64,000 nt of DNA, from positions 62,001 through 126,000 of the forward strand of contig NZ_JAILYJ010000013.1 of assembly GCF_019793465.1 (NCBI RefSeq), written 5' to 3'. The notes under the pieces are model-generated. The model ran no database searches. It was not told the origin of the DNA and was given only the letters and a program-made list of their open reading frames with translations. This stretch comes from Rhizobium croatiense (GTDB lineage Bacteria > Pseudomonadota > Alphaproteobacteria > Rhizobiales > Rhizobiaceae). Shown piece by piece: positions 32,959 through 41,068 of the stretch; within the stretch, counting starts at the first letter, position 1; each line of letters begins with the position of its first letter. Position numbers and translations under genes: made by a program.

Positions 32959-33834
32959 ATGTCGGAAAATGCAGCGGGCGCAGTCATCGTCATTTCCAGC
33001 CATGTCGTGCGCGGCTCGGTCGGCAACCGGGCGGCGGTGTTTGCGCTGGAGACGCTCGGCCATCCGGTCTGGGCGCTGCCGACCGTCGTTTTGCCCTGGC
33101 ATCCCGGCCATGGCCGTTCGACGCGGCTGACATTTGCGGAAGCCGATTTCGACGCGGCGATCGACGATCTGGTCCGTGCGCCCTGGATCGGCGAAGTCCG
33201 GGCAGTGCTTTCGGGCTATTTCGGCAATGCCGCCCAGGCGCGCTCCGTCGCCCGGCTGATCGCTGCCCTCCGGCAGAACAATCCCGAACTGCTCTATGTC
33301 TGCGATCCCGTGATGGGCGACCTCGGCGGCCTCTACGTGCCGGAAGCCACGGCCGAGGCCATTCGTGATCATCTCATCCCGCTCGCTTCGCTGGCGACGC
33401 CGAACCGCTACGAGCTTGCCTGGCTGTCGGGAGCGGCGCTTGACGACAATAGCGCGATCATGGAGGCGGCGCTGGCGCTCGGGCCATCGCGCATGCTCGT
33501 CACCTCGGCGGTGCCGATGATGGCGGGCGGCACCGGTAATCTCTACCTCTCCGGCCGTCACGCGCTTCTTGCCGAGCACCGCGTCGTCGAGAACCCGCCG
33601 AATGGTCTCGGCGACCTGCTCGCCGCGGTTTTCCTGTCGCGCCTGCTGTCCGGCCTCGAGGATGAAAAGGCGTTGCAGCTCGCCACCGCCAGCGTGTTCG
33701 AAGTGCTCGCGCGTGCGGTCAAGCGCGGCAGCAACGAGTTAATGCTGGCAAGCGACGCGTCCAGCCTTTCGACGCCGATGGCCATGGTGCAGATGCGGCG
33801 GCTCGTCCACCCGGCGCAGCGGCGGAAAAAATGA
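32959..33834 (+). CDS. pdxY: Pyridoxal kinase (PdxY/PdxK type)
   Basis: This 291-residue ribokinase-fold enzyme should phosphorylate pyridoxal with ATP in vitamin B6 salvage. Visible features are VISSHVVRGSVGNRAAVFAL near the N-terminus (substrate pocket), GYFGNAAQA, CDPVMGDLGGLYVPE (metal/ATP region), TPNRYELAWLSG, and the catalytic segment NPPNGLGDLLAAVFLSRLL, where the family usually has GTGD. Here the anion-hole motif reads NGLGD. It is divergent from the giant glutamate dehydrogenase across about 280 bp. A TTGACA at 32901-32906 could be its -35 box, but no good -10 was seen. Confidence 0.88.
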   Translation: MSENAAGAVIVISSHVVRGSVGNRAAVFALETLGHPVWALPTVVLPWHPGHGRSTRLTFAEADFDAAIDDLVRAPWIGEVRAVLSGYFGNAAQARSVARLIAALRQNNPELLYVCDPVMGDLGGLYVPEATAEAIRDHLIPLASLATPNRYELAWLSGAALDDNSAIMEAALALGPSRMLVTSAVPMMAGGTGNLYLSGRHALLAEHRVVENPPNGLGDLLAAVFLSRLLSGLEDEKALQLATASVFEVLARAVKRGSNELMLASDASSLSTPMAMVQMRRLVHPAQRRKK

Positions 33835-33905
33835 CGCATCTGCCAGTTTGCTCATTTTGCGGTGCAGCAGTTGATCTTGTCTTCCGTGCGCGCTAATCCA
33901 GAAGC

Positions 33906-34547
33906 ATGCAGCGTTTTCCAAACACCCTTCTGGACGGTTATCGCAACTTTATGAACGGGCGTTACGCCGACGCCCGCGACCGATATCGGCAACTGGCCGA
34001 AAACGGTCAAAGTCCCAGTACGCTGGTGATTGCCTGTTCGGATTCACGTGCGGCGCCCGAGCTGATCTTCGATGCCGGCCCGGGCGAGCTTTTCGTCATC
34101 CGCAACGTCGCCAATATGGTGCCGCCCTACGAGCCGGACGGTCATTTCCATTCGACATCGGCCGCGCTCGAATTTGCTGTGCAGGCGCTGAAGGTCTCGG
34201 ATATCGTGGTGATGGGCCATGGCCGCTGCGGCGGCATCCGCGCGGCGCTCGATCCGAATGCCGAGCCGCTGTCGCCGGGCGATTTCATCGGTCGTTGGAT
34301 GTCGCTGGTCAAACCGGCAGCCGAGCAGATCCAGAGCAATGATGTGATGACGGCCGCCGAGCGGCAGACGGCGCTGGAGCGTGTCTCGATCCGCAATTCG
34401 ATCGACAATCTCAGAAGCTTTCCCGACATCAAGGCGCTCGAGGAAGCGGGAAAAATGCATCTCCACGGCGCCTGGTTCGACATATCGACGGGTGAACTCT
34501 GGGTGATGGACGCCGAAACGCGTGATTTCATTCGCCCCGAGATCTAG
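33906..34547 (+). CDS. Beta-class carbonic anhydrase
   Basis: This 213-residue cytosolic zinc enzyme interconverts CO2 and bicarbonate. The zinc ligands Cys44 (in ACSDSR, with Asp46/Arg48 dyad), His105 and Cys108 (MGHGRCGG) are all present, as is the substrate-side RNVANMVPPYE. The C-terminus HLHGAWFDISTGELWVMD is typical of proteobacterial beta carbonic anhydrases. It lies 71 bases after pyridoxal kinase on the same strand. Upstream spacing and a weak ribosome site leave the start (ATG 33906) moderately supported, but the length is normal. Confidence 0.95.
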   Translation: MQRFPNTLLDGYRNFMNGRYADARDRYRQLAENGQSPSTLVIACSDSRAAPELIFDAGPGELFVIRNVANMVPPYEPDGHFHSTSAALEFAVQALKVSDIVVMGHGRCGGIRAALDPNAEPLSPGDFIGRWMSLVKPAAEQIQSNDVMTAAERQTALERVSIRNSIDNLRSFPDIKALEEAGKMHLHGAWFDISTGELWVMDAETRDFIRPEI

Positions 34548-34641
34548 GGATCAACGGGTTTATCAGTTTTTTAAGGATTGTTGTTAAGCTGCCGGAATTG
34601 GTCGCGCACGACCGACGTCTTGATCACCGTGGCGATTGGCG

Positions 34642-36261
34642 ATGAAGTTCGAAACCATCAAAAAGGTTATTCTGGCGGCCATCATGCTGCCCTTCGTCTT
34701 CATGCTCATTGAGGGCGTCGTCGTTATCCGGACTTCGCTGACGCAATACTGGAACCTCGAGAAAGACCGGCAGTTCGCCGACGTGCTTGCCCGCGGCGGG
34801 TCCATCGCCGCCACGGAAATCCTGAGTGAAATCGGCGCCACGCGCCGCTATCTCGCCCATCCCAGCAGTAGGACCGCGATCGAAATGCAGCGCAGTCGGG
34901 CGACGCTCGACGACGAACGCCTGGCTTTTCACGCCAGCCTGCCTTCCCGCGATGCGCTCGACGAAGGGCTCGTGGACGAATTGTCGGCTCTCAGCCTCGC
35001 CTATAGCCGCATCGTCGCCGCCCGAAGCGCCGTCGACCAAGGTCGTTATGCCGGCAGCGATCCCGGTGCCATCTACTGGTACGCGGCTCTCAAGCAGCTT
35101 GCCGTCGTCGATGCGCTCTCCCCGCTGATCAACGATCCGGTGCTGCTCGAGAAATCCAACCAGCTGATGGGCATCATGCTGACCTACTACGGCGAAAGGC
35201 TGATCACCGGGATCGGCACGCGTTACCTCGACCGCGGCCCTTCCGTCAGATTTCCGGTGGAGCTGTTCGTGCAGGGAAAAGTGATGATCGGCGAGGGTAT
35301 GGATCACATGGTCTTCCATTCCGCGACGTCGATCGAGCGCGATATCGTCGGCTATCTCGGTCGCAGCAGCCAGGTGAAGGCGAATGCCATCACCGATGCG
35401 ATACTCGCCGGATCGCGGCCGACGCGCACAATACGTGACGTCTGGGCCACGGCGCAGAACGAACGGATGAGTTTCCTGCAGCAGAAGATGATCGAAGCCG
35501 CCCGAGATATTCACGACACCGGCGAGAACTTTTCGACGCGTTCGCACCTGCATTTGACGCGGATCCTGGCGCTGTGCGCTGGTCTGCTGATCCTCGCCAC
35601 CTTGGTGATGATGCTGGCGGCAAGGGGTCTGCGCCTGATCGACCGGCTGACGCTGGATCGCGAGGCGCTGGTGGCGGAATTGCGCAACGCCGCCCAGACC
35701 GACCTCTTGACCGGCCTCTACAACAGGCGCGGCTTCGAGGTCGCCGCATCGGCGCTTCTCACCCAGGCCGAACACGGATCGCGCTGGATATCCGTCGTGC
35801 TGTTCGATCTCGATCATTTCAAGAAGATCAACGATGTCAACGGTCATGATGCCGGCGACGCCGTGCTTCGCCATGTCGCGGGCATCGCGCGCGAGAATTT
35901 CCGCTCCTTCGATCTGCTGGTGCGCCACGGCGGCGAGGAATTCCTGGCGCTTCTGCCCGATTCGACGCCGGACGACGCTGCCATCGTCGCCGAGCGGGTG
36001 CGGCTGGCGATCGAGATGGCGGAAATCCCTTTACCGAGCGGCGAGCTGCTCAAGGTGACGGCGAGTTTCGGATGCGCCGGCCGGGCAAACGACGGCGCAA
36101 GCCGGAACTTCGAGGATCTTGTCAAACGCGCAGATCTGGCGCTTTACGCCGCCAAGGCCTCCGGCCGCAACTGCGTCGTTTCGGGGCCGGTCGTACCGGC
36201 TCCGCCGCAGGAGGAGCGCCGCAAGACGGCCTCCGGCGGTGGTTTCGATTCCCGCCTATGA
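34642..36261 (+). CDS. Membrane-bound diguanylate cyclase (GGDEF domain)
   Basis: This 539-residue enzyme is predicted to make cyclic di-GMP. A membrane segment (about 8-28, VILAAIMLPFVFMLIEGVVV) is followed by a periplasmic sensor region of about 260 residues with no domain I recognise. A second membrane segment (ILALCAGLLILATLVMMLAA) leads to a C-terminal GGDEF domain: TDLLTGLYNRRGF, FDLDHFKKIND and the active loop HGGEEF. The autoinhibitory I-site RSFD is present five residues before GGEEF, so product feedback is expected. No EAL domain is present. The convergent neighbour is an MltB-type transglycosylase, with a terminator between. Confidence 0.93.
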   Translation: MKFETIKKVILAAIMLPFVFMLIEGVVVIRTSLTQYWNLEKDRQFADVLARGGSIAATEILSEIGATRRYLAHPSSRTAIEMQRSRATLDDERLAFHASLPSRDALDEGLVDELSALSLAYSRIVAARSAVDQGRYAGSDPGAIYWYAALKQLAVVDALSPLINDPVLLEKSNQLMGIMLTYYGERLITGIGTRYLDRGPSVRFPVELFVQGKVMIGEGMDHMVFHSATSIERDIVGYLGRSSQVKANAITDAILAGSRPTRTIRDVWATAQNERMSFLQQKMIEAARDIHDTGENFSTRSHLHLTRILALCAGLLILATLVMMLAARGLRLIDRLTLDREALVAELRNAAQTDLLTGLYNRRGFEVAASALLTQAEHGSRWISVVLFDLDHFKKINDVNGHDAGDAVLRHVAGIARENFRSFDLLVRHGGEEFLALLPDSTPDDAAIVAERVRLAIEMAEIPLPSGELLKVTASFGCAGRANDGASRNFEDLVKRADLALYAAKASGRNCVVSGPVVPAPPQEERRKTASGGGFDSRL

Positions 36262-36262
36262 A

Positions 36263-36288
36263 AAACGCCGCATCTTGCAGCGGCGTTT
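36263..36288. terminator. Bidirectional terminator hairpin
   Basis: AAACGCCGC (36263-36271) pairs with GCGGCGTTT (36280-36288), a perfect 9-bp stem with an 8-base loop. It has AAAAA on the left and TTT on the right and lies between two convergent genes. Confidence 0.8.
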
Positions 36289-36312
36289 CGGGGGATCGTT
36301 GTCTATGCAGGC

Positions 36313-37137
36313 CTATCTGCCGCCGTCGATCTGCTGGCCGATATAGGCAATCGCCTGCTGATAGACGCTGGCGGCGTTCCAGCCCTGGATGGCAGCGAAA
36401 TTCGGCTCTCCCGGCTGATAGCCGGCGCCGGCCCGCCAGCCGTGGCCCTTGAGAAAATTGGCGGTCGAGGCCAGCGCATCGGCTCGGGAACCGACCATGT
36501 CGACACGGCCGTCGCCGTCGCCGTCGGCGCCGAAACGCACGACGTTCCTCGGCAGGAACTGCGTCTGGCCGATTTCACCGTGGGCGGCACCCTTGGCCTG
36601 CGGGCTCAGATAGCCCTCCGAGACGAGCTGGAGCGCGGCATAGAGCTGGTCGGTAAAATATTCCGAACGACGGCAGTCATAGGCAAGGGTCGAAACAGCC
36701 GACAGCGTATGCTGGTTGCCCATATAGCTGCCAAAACCGGTCTCCATGCCCCAGATGGCGATTAGCGGGCCGGCGGGAACGCCGAAGCGACGCTCGAGCG
36801 AGGCAAAAAGCGCCTGGTTGGCCGCCTTCATCGAACGGCCGCGGGAGATGACGGCGGCACCACCGCGCTTCTGCATGAAGGCGTCGAAGGAGAGCTTGAA
36901 GCTTTTCTGGCCGCGGTCGGCGGCGATCGTCGGCTTGTTGTAGTTGACGTTGGCGAAGGCGCGGCTGAGCACCGACTGGCTGACGCCGTTTGCGGCTGCC
37001 GTCTGTTTGAAATCGGCGACCCAGGCGTCGAAGCCGGCGCTGGTATTGCCGCATTCTGGTCCTTGCGCGAACGCCGGTACCGCATGGAGAAGGCCCATTG
37101 CCGCAGCGGCCGCCAGAAACAACTTTGTCATGCGCAT
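36313..37137 (-). CDS. Lytic murein transglycosylase, MltB-type (SLT_2)
   Basis: This periplasmic enzyme should cleave peptidoglycan glycan strands to 1,6-anhydro ends. The 274 residues start with a signal peptide (MRMTKLFLAAAAAMGLL, cleavage near AFA|QG). The catalytic Glu is in IWGMETGFGSYMGN, and the family motif GEIGQTQFLPRNVVRFG follows. KGHGWRAGAGYQPGEPNF (read as HGWRAG) is also typical. No lipobox is present, so it is a soluble or loosely attached form. No peptidoglycan-binding domain follows. It lies convergent to the diguanylate cyclase and downstream of asd on the same strand, but a terminator separates it from asd. Confidence 0.9.
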   Translation of the reverse strand: MRMTKLFLAAAAAMGLLHAVPAFAQGPECGNTSAGFDAWVADFKQTAAANGVSQSVLSRAFANVNYNKPTIAADRGQKSFKLSFDAFMQKRGGAAVISRGRSMKAANQALFASLERRFGVPAGPLIAIWGMETGFGSYMGNQHTLSAVSTLAYDCRRSEYFTDQLYAALQLVSEGYLSPQAKGAAHGEIGQTQFLPRNVVRFGADGDGDGRVDMVGSRADALASTANFLKGHGWRAGAGYQPGEPNFAAIQGWNAASVYQQAIAYIGQQIDGGR

Positions 37138-37253
37138 TGAGAAACCCCACTCTCGATCTGCATAGCTTTCAGGCGGGCAAGAGGATGCCAGCCACTCGCG
37201 ATTTTGTCACGACCACCTTTTAGCGATCGCTTATACAGTTGTATTTGCCCGGA

Positions 37254-37280
37254 AAAGCCCCGCTCAGCGAGCAGGGCTTT
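37254..37280 (-). terminator. Rho-independent terminator of asd
   Basis: On the minus strand AAAGCCC and GGGCTTT arms (37274-37280 and 37254-37260) flank GCT/AGC, giving an interrupted stem followed by TTTT. It lies 26 bases past the asd stop. Confidence 0.8.
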
Positions 37281-37305
37281 AACATCTTATGGTTTACAAA
37301 TGGTA

Positions 37306-38340
37306 TCAGGCTGCCTGCTTGCGTGGCTTGACCAGGCCGCGATTGACGAGCAGCTCGGCGATCTGGATGGCGTTCAGCGCTGCGCCCTTGCGCAGGTTGT
37401 CGGAAACCACCCACATATTGAGGCCGTTTTCGACCGTCGCGTCCTCGCGGATACGCGAGATGTAGGTCGCATCTTCGCCGGCGGATTCATAGGGCGTGAT
37501 GTAGCCGCCGTTCTCGCGCTTGTCGATGACGAGGCAGCCCGGGGCGTCGCGCAGGATGTCGCGGGCCTGGTCGGCGGTGATCTCGTTTTCGAACTCGATG
37601 TTGACCGATTCCGAATGGCCGATGAAGACGGGCACGCGCACGGCCGTGCAGGTCACCTTGATCTTCGGGTCGAGCATCTTCTTCGTCTCGGCCAGCACCT
37701 TCCACTCTTCCTTGGTATAGCCGTCTTCCATGAAGCTATCGATGTGCGGGATGACGTTGAAGGCGATGCGCTTGGTGAACTTCTTGTTCTCGATCGGATC
37801 GGCGACGAAGACGGCGCGTGTCTGGTTGAAGAGTTCGTCCATGCCGTCCTTGCCGGCGCCGGAGACGGACTGGTAGGTCGAGACGACGACGCGCTTGATC
37901 TTGGCGAAGTCGTGCAGCGGCTTCAGCGCCACCACCAGCTGGGCGGTCGAGCAATTCGGGTTGGCGATGATGTTGCGCTTGGTGAACTGGCTGATGGCAT
38001 CCGGGTTCACTTCCGGCACGATCAGCGGCACGTCGGCGTCGTAGCGCCAGGCCGAGGAATTGTCGATAACAACGCAGCCCTGCTGGCCGATCTTCGGCGA
38101 GAACTTCTTGGAAACCTCGCCGCCGGCCGACATCAGGCAGATGTCGGTGTCGGAGAAATCGTAGTTCTCCAGATTGGAGACCTTCAATGTCCGGTCACCA
38201 TAGGACACCTCGGTGCCCTGCGAACGCGCCGAGGCGAGCGCCACGACCTCATCGGCGGGGAAGCCTCGTTCGGCGAGGATGTTGAGCATCTCCCGGCCGA
38301 CATTTCCGGTCGCTCCCGCAATTGCTACTTTGAAACCCAT
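37306..38340 (-). CDS. asd: Aspartate-semialdehyde dehydrogenase Asd
   Basis: Asd reduces aspartyl phosphate to aspartate semialdehyde, the branch point to lysine, diaminopimelate, methionine and threonine. The 344 residues carry the NADP loop GATGNVGREML at 9-19, the catalytic Cys130 in NPNCSTAQL, the SYQSVSGAGKDGMDEL segment and the EEWKVLAETKKML region. It starts at ATG 38340 and is followed by a clear terminator. A possible 39-codon gene lies upstream on the same strand. The enzyme is a cytosolic homodimer and its length is standard. Confidence 0.97.
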   Translation of the reverse strand: MGFKVAIAGATGNVGREMLNILAERGFPADEVVALASARSQGTEVSYGDRTLKVSNLENYDFSDTDICLMSAGGEVSKKFSPKIGQQGCVVIDNSSAWRYDADVPLIVPEVNPDAISQFTKRNIIANPNCSTAQLVVALKPLHDFAKIKRVVVSTYQSVSGAGKDGMDELFNQTRAVFVADPIENKKFTKRIAFNVIPHIDSFMEDGYTKEEWKVLAETKKMLDPKIKVTCTAVRVPVFIGHSESVNIEFENEITADQARDILRDAPGCLVIDKRENGGYITPYESAGEDATYISRIREDATVENGLNMWVVSDNLRKGAALNAIQIAELLVNRGLVKPRKQAA

Positions 38341-38452
38341 TTCTCAAGCTCTCTTTCTCTTCTCTCCTCTGGTCCGGTGAGGGGGAAAGGCGCGACGGAT
38401 CGCGTCTTCCTGTCCCCAGCCGAGCCGGGGAGAGAGCGGCAGGCCAGAGACG

Positions 38453-38572
38453 TCAGACGGTTTTCGTCGTCGTTTTGGCCTTGGTTTTGGCAGAAACCGG
38501 AACGGCAATATCCACCCCGGCAACCTGTGCCCGGTCATCGCATGCGGCAATGGCGTGTTCGTCGCGAACCAT
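38453..38572 (-). CDS. Possible small protein, 39 residues
   Basis: An ATG at 38572 preceded six bases upstream by AAGGA opens a short frame ending TGA at 38453. The product starts MVRDEHAIAACDDRAQVAG and ends in a basic Lys/Thr-rich tail (SAKTKAKTTTKTV). It has no membrane segment and I do not recognise a family. It lies 112 bases upstream of asd on the same strand, in a 411-bp stretch (38341-38751) with no other gene, and could form the first gene of an asd transcript. The good ribosome site and normal codon choice favour a real gene. Confidence 0.5.
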   Translation of the reverse strand: MVRDEHAIAACDDRAQVAGVDIAVPVSAKTKAKTTTKTV

Positions 38573-38676
38573 GGAGATTCCTTTTCCGCTGTTGCTCTTA
38601 GAAGGTTTTCCATAGGAGTCAAGGTTTTTGCGCCGATAGCTGCCAGGCGGAAGGAGCGGTGTCGTCCTGCGGCGGC

Positions 38677-38694
38677 TTGTCATGCCGCTGTCAT
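38677..38694 (+). promoter_or_regulatory. Pho box (PhoB-binding site) upstream of phoA
   Basis: TTGTCATGCCGCTGTCAT is two 7-bp repeats (TTGTCAT and CTGTCAT) separated by four bases, the 11-bp-period layout bound by PhoB. It lies 57 bases before the phoA start. TATCCC at 38705-38710, ten bases downstream, could be the -10 of a PhoB-dependent promoter; TAATAT at 38722-38727 is an alternative. The gene product (alkaline phosphatase) is a classical Pho-regulon member, which supports the site strongly. Confidence 0.88.
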
Positions 38695-38751
38695 CACCCA
38701 GGGGTATCCCGACCCGGTTGTTAATATCTGCAACGAAAACGGGGGTTTTCC

Positions 38752-40506
38752 ATGCGCATGCTTCTCGCCGCCTTTGCGGCCACCACCATTCTCGCTGGCG
38801 CCGCCCAGGCAACGACGGTCTACCCGCTTGATCGCGCGACGATCCTTGTCGGTTCGCCGTTCGACTTCAAGGTCGAGCTCAACAAGCAGGTCAAGCCCGA
38901 AGACGTGAAGATCACGGTCAACGGCCAGGATTACAAGACCGTCCTCGGAGGCGAGGCTCAGTTCGTCGAATTGGAAAAGGGCAAGGAAGACAAGGCCCTC
39001 GGCTCCGCTCTGCTGCTGCGCGGCCTGAAGATTTCCGCTCCGGGCGACTACAAGGTCGAGGTCTCTGCCGGCGACGAAACGAAGTCGGTCACCTGGAACG
39101 TTTACGAAACCGCCGGTCAGCCGAAGGCCAAGAACATCATCTTCCTGCTCGGCGACGGCCTTTCCGTCGCCCATCGCACTGCCGCCCGCATCATGTCCAA
39201 GGGCATGACCGAAGGCAAAGCGAATGGCCGCCTGAACATGGACGATCTCGATCATATGGCTTTCATCGGCACGTCGTCGACGAATGCCGTCGCCACGGAC
39301 TCGGCCAACACCATGTCGGCTTTCATGACCGGCCACAAGACGGCCGTCAACGCCCTCGGCGTTTATGCGGACCGTACGCCCGCTCCGCTCGACGACCCGC
39401 GTGTTGAAACCATTGGGGAAGCCGTTCGCCGCACGACCAAGAAGTCGATCGGTATCGTCGCGACCTCCGAAATCGAGGACGCAACGCCGGCTGCGGTCGT
39501 TTCCCACACCCGCAGCCGCAACGACAAGGCCGACATCGTCGGCATGCTCCTCGAGGTCAAGCCCGAAGTCATCCTCGGCGGTGGCTCGGCCTATTTCCTC
39601 GGCAAGGAAGTCGCCGGTTCCAAGCGCAAGGACAATCAGGACTACATCAAGCTGTTCCAGGATGCCGGCTACAAGCTTGCGACCGATAAGAACGAGCTTG
39701 CAGCCAATGCGTCGACTGACGGCAATCTCCTCGGTCTCTTCCACACCGGCAACATGGACGTCACGCTCGATCGCGAATTCCTGAAGAAGGGCACCGTCGA
39801 CAAGTTTCCGAACCAGCCGGGTCTCGTCGACATGACCAAGGTTGCGCTCGACCGCCTCTCCAAGAATCCTGACGGTTTCTTCCTGATGGTCGAAGGCTCC
39901 TCGATCGACAAGATGTCGCATCCGCTCGATTGGGATCGCGCCGTCATCGACACCATCGAATTCGACAAGGCGATCGGCGTTGCCCGCGAATTCCAGAACG
40001 CGCATCCGGATACGCTGATCGTCGTCACCGGCGACCACACGCATGGCGTTTCGATCATCGGCACCGTCGATGACGAGAAGCCGGGCACGGAAATGCGCGA
40101 AAAGGTCGGCACCTATGCCGAAGCCGGCTTCCCGAACTACAAGGACGAAAACGGCGACGGTTACCCCGACAAGGTCGACGTCAGCCGCCGCCTGTTCCTC
40201 AGCGCCAATAACGGCCCCGACCATTACGAAACCTTCCGTCCGAAGCTCGACGGTCCGTTCGTTCCGGCTGTCCAGAACGAAAAGAAGGAATATGTCGCCA
40301 ACGAACAGTACAAGGATGTTCCGGGCGCGGTCCTCGTTCAGGGCAATCTGCCGAAGACCAGCGAGAGCGGCGTCCATGCTGTTGACGACGTCGTTCTGCA
40401 GTCGGCCGGTCCGGGCGCCGAAGGCTTCCATGGTTACATGGAACAGAGCGACGTCTATCGCGTGCTCGCCGATACCTTCGCCCTCGGCGCCAAGCAAACG
40501 AACTGA
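38752..40506 (+). CDS. phoA: Secreted alkaline phosphatase (PhoA superfamily)
   Basis: This periplasmic or secreted metal-dependent phosphomonoesterase should release phosphate during starvation. The 584 residues start with a signal peptide cleaved near AQA|TT (20/21). A beta-rich segment (about 22-125) of Ig-like character precedes the catalytic domain. That domain shows metal-binding FLLGDGLSVAH (Asp135), nucleophile Ser184 in VATDSANTMSAFMTG, and VTGDHTHG. An EF-hand-like calcium loop DENGDGYPDKVD lies at 465-476. A strong Pho box precedes the gene and two terminator hairpins follow. The symbol phoA is by function; the sequence is not close to the short E. coli form. Confidence 0.92.
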   Translation: MRMLLAAFAATTILAGAAQATTVYPLDRATILVGSPFDFKVELNKQVKPEDVKITVNGQDYKTVLGGEAQFVELEKGKEDKALGSALLLRGLKISAPGDYKVEVSAGDETKSVTWNVYETAGQPKAKNIIFLLGDGLSVAHRTAARIMSKGMTEGKANGRLNMDDLDHMAFIGTSSTNAVATDSANTMSAFMTGHKTAVNALGVYADRTPAPLDDPRVETIGEAVRRTTKKSIGIVATSEIEDATPAAVVSHTRSRNDKADIVGMLLEVKPEVILGGGSAYFLGKEVAGSKRKDNQDYIKLFQDAGYKLATDKNELAANASTDGNLLGLFHTGNMDVTLDREFLKKGTVDKFPNQPGLVDMTKVALDRLSKNPDGFFLMVEGSSIDKMSHPLDWDRAVIDTIEFDKAIGVAREFQNAHPDTLIVVTGDHTHGVSIIGTVDDEKPGTEMREKVGTYAEAGFPNYKDENGDGYPDKVDVSRRLFLSANNGPDHYETFRPKLDGPFVPAVQNEKKEYVANEQYKDVPGAVLVQGNLPKTSESGVHAVDDVVLQSAGPGAEGFHGYMEQSDVYRVLADTFALGAKQTN

Positions 40507-40511
40507 TCTCT

Positions 40512-40545
40512 AGACGCAAGGCCGCTTGCCGGCCTTGCGTCTTTC
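40512..40545 (+). terminator. Rho-independent terminator of phoA
   Basis: AGACGCAAGGCC (40512-40523) pairs perfectly with GGCCTTGCGTCT (40531-40542) around a 7-base loop and is followed by TTTC. This is a 12-bp stem just after the phoA stop. Confidence 0.9.
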
Positions 40546-40557
40546 GTCGATCATGGT

Positions 40558-40585
40558 CCCGGCCGTTCAGCGGCCGGGATTTGTT
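40558..40585 (+). terminator. Second hairpin, tandem to the phoA terminator
   Basis: CCCGGCCG (40558-40565) pairs with CGGCCGGG (40571-40578), followed by ATTTGTTT. It lies 12 bases after the first terminator and ends 14 bases before the next start codon, so it could instead shape the leader of the downstream cassette. Confidence 0.6.
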
Positions 40586-40599
40586 TCCTGGAGGTCGCC

Positions 40600-41061
40600 A
40601 TGGACATATTCTCTTCGCTGCATCTCAGCCGCCGCCGGCTGATCGGCGCTGCCGTTGCGCTCCCCTTCACCGCTCACGCTGTTCGTGCCGCCGTCGCTTT
40701 GCTCTCCTTCGACGAGCTCTATGGCAAGTTCGGCGTGCTGGGCCTTGAGTTCTCCGATAAGGTCAAGCGTCTCGCAGGCCAGGAGATCAGCATGAAGGGC
40801 TTCATGGCGCCGCCGCTGAAGGCCGAGGCGCAGTTCTTCGTGCTCACCGAAGTGCCGATGTCGCTCTGCCCCTTCTGCTCTTCCGATGCGGACTGGCCTG
40901 ATAATATCGTCGTCGTCTATCTCGGGGAGAAGCAGACCTTCGTGCAGCCGCGCCAGACGATCGAAGTGCGCGGCACTCTGGAATATGGTTCCTGGACGGA
41001 TCCGGAAACCGGCTTCGTCAGCCTGCTGCGCATCCGCCAGGCCGAATATTTCGCCGTGTGA
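40600..41061 (+). CDS. Exported CPFC-motif protein (DUF3299-like)
   Basis: This 153-residue protein has a Tat-like leader (SRRRLIGAAVALPFTAHA, with consecutive arginines at 11-13), so it is probably exported folded. The mature part has KGFMAPPLKAEAQFFVLTE, then a CPFC pair at 90-93, NIVVVYL and a C-terminal VRGTLEYGS. This pattern resembles DUF3299-type proteins that accompany FtsX/LolD-type transporters. The Cys pair could bind metal or be redox-active. GGAGG lies eight bases before ATG 40600. It is the first gene of a three-gene cassette with the ATPase and permease that follow. I do not know its function. Confidence 0.75.
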   Translation: MDIFSSLHLSRRRLIGAAVALPFTAHAVRAAVALLSFDELYGKFGVLGLEFSDKVKRLAGQEISMKGFMAPPLKAEAQFFVLTEVPMSLCPFCSSDADWPDNIVVVYLGEKQTFVQPRQTIEVRGTLEYGSWTDPETGFVSLLRIRQAEYFAV

Positions 41062-41068
41062 ACCCGAC

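Noticed and set aside
37204-38601. A 465-codon plus-strand open frame
   Set aside because: It is antisense to asd and contains the asd terminator; no ribosome site or domain.
38680-40497. A 605-codon minus-strand open frame
   Set aside because: It is antisense to phoA, which has a signal peptide, catalytic motifs, a Pho box and a terminator.
40546-40599. A Zur box in front of the His-rich ABC cassette
   Set aside because: No AT-rich Zur-type palindrome is visible in this short GC-rich gap.
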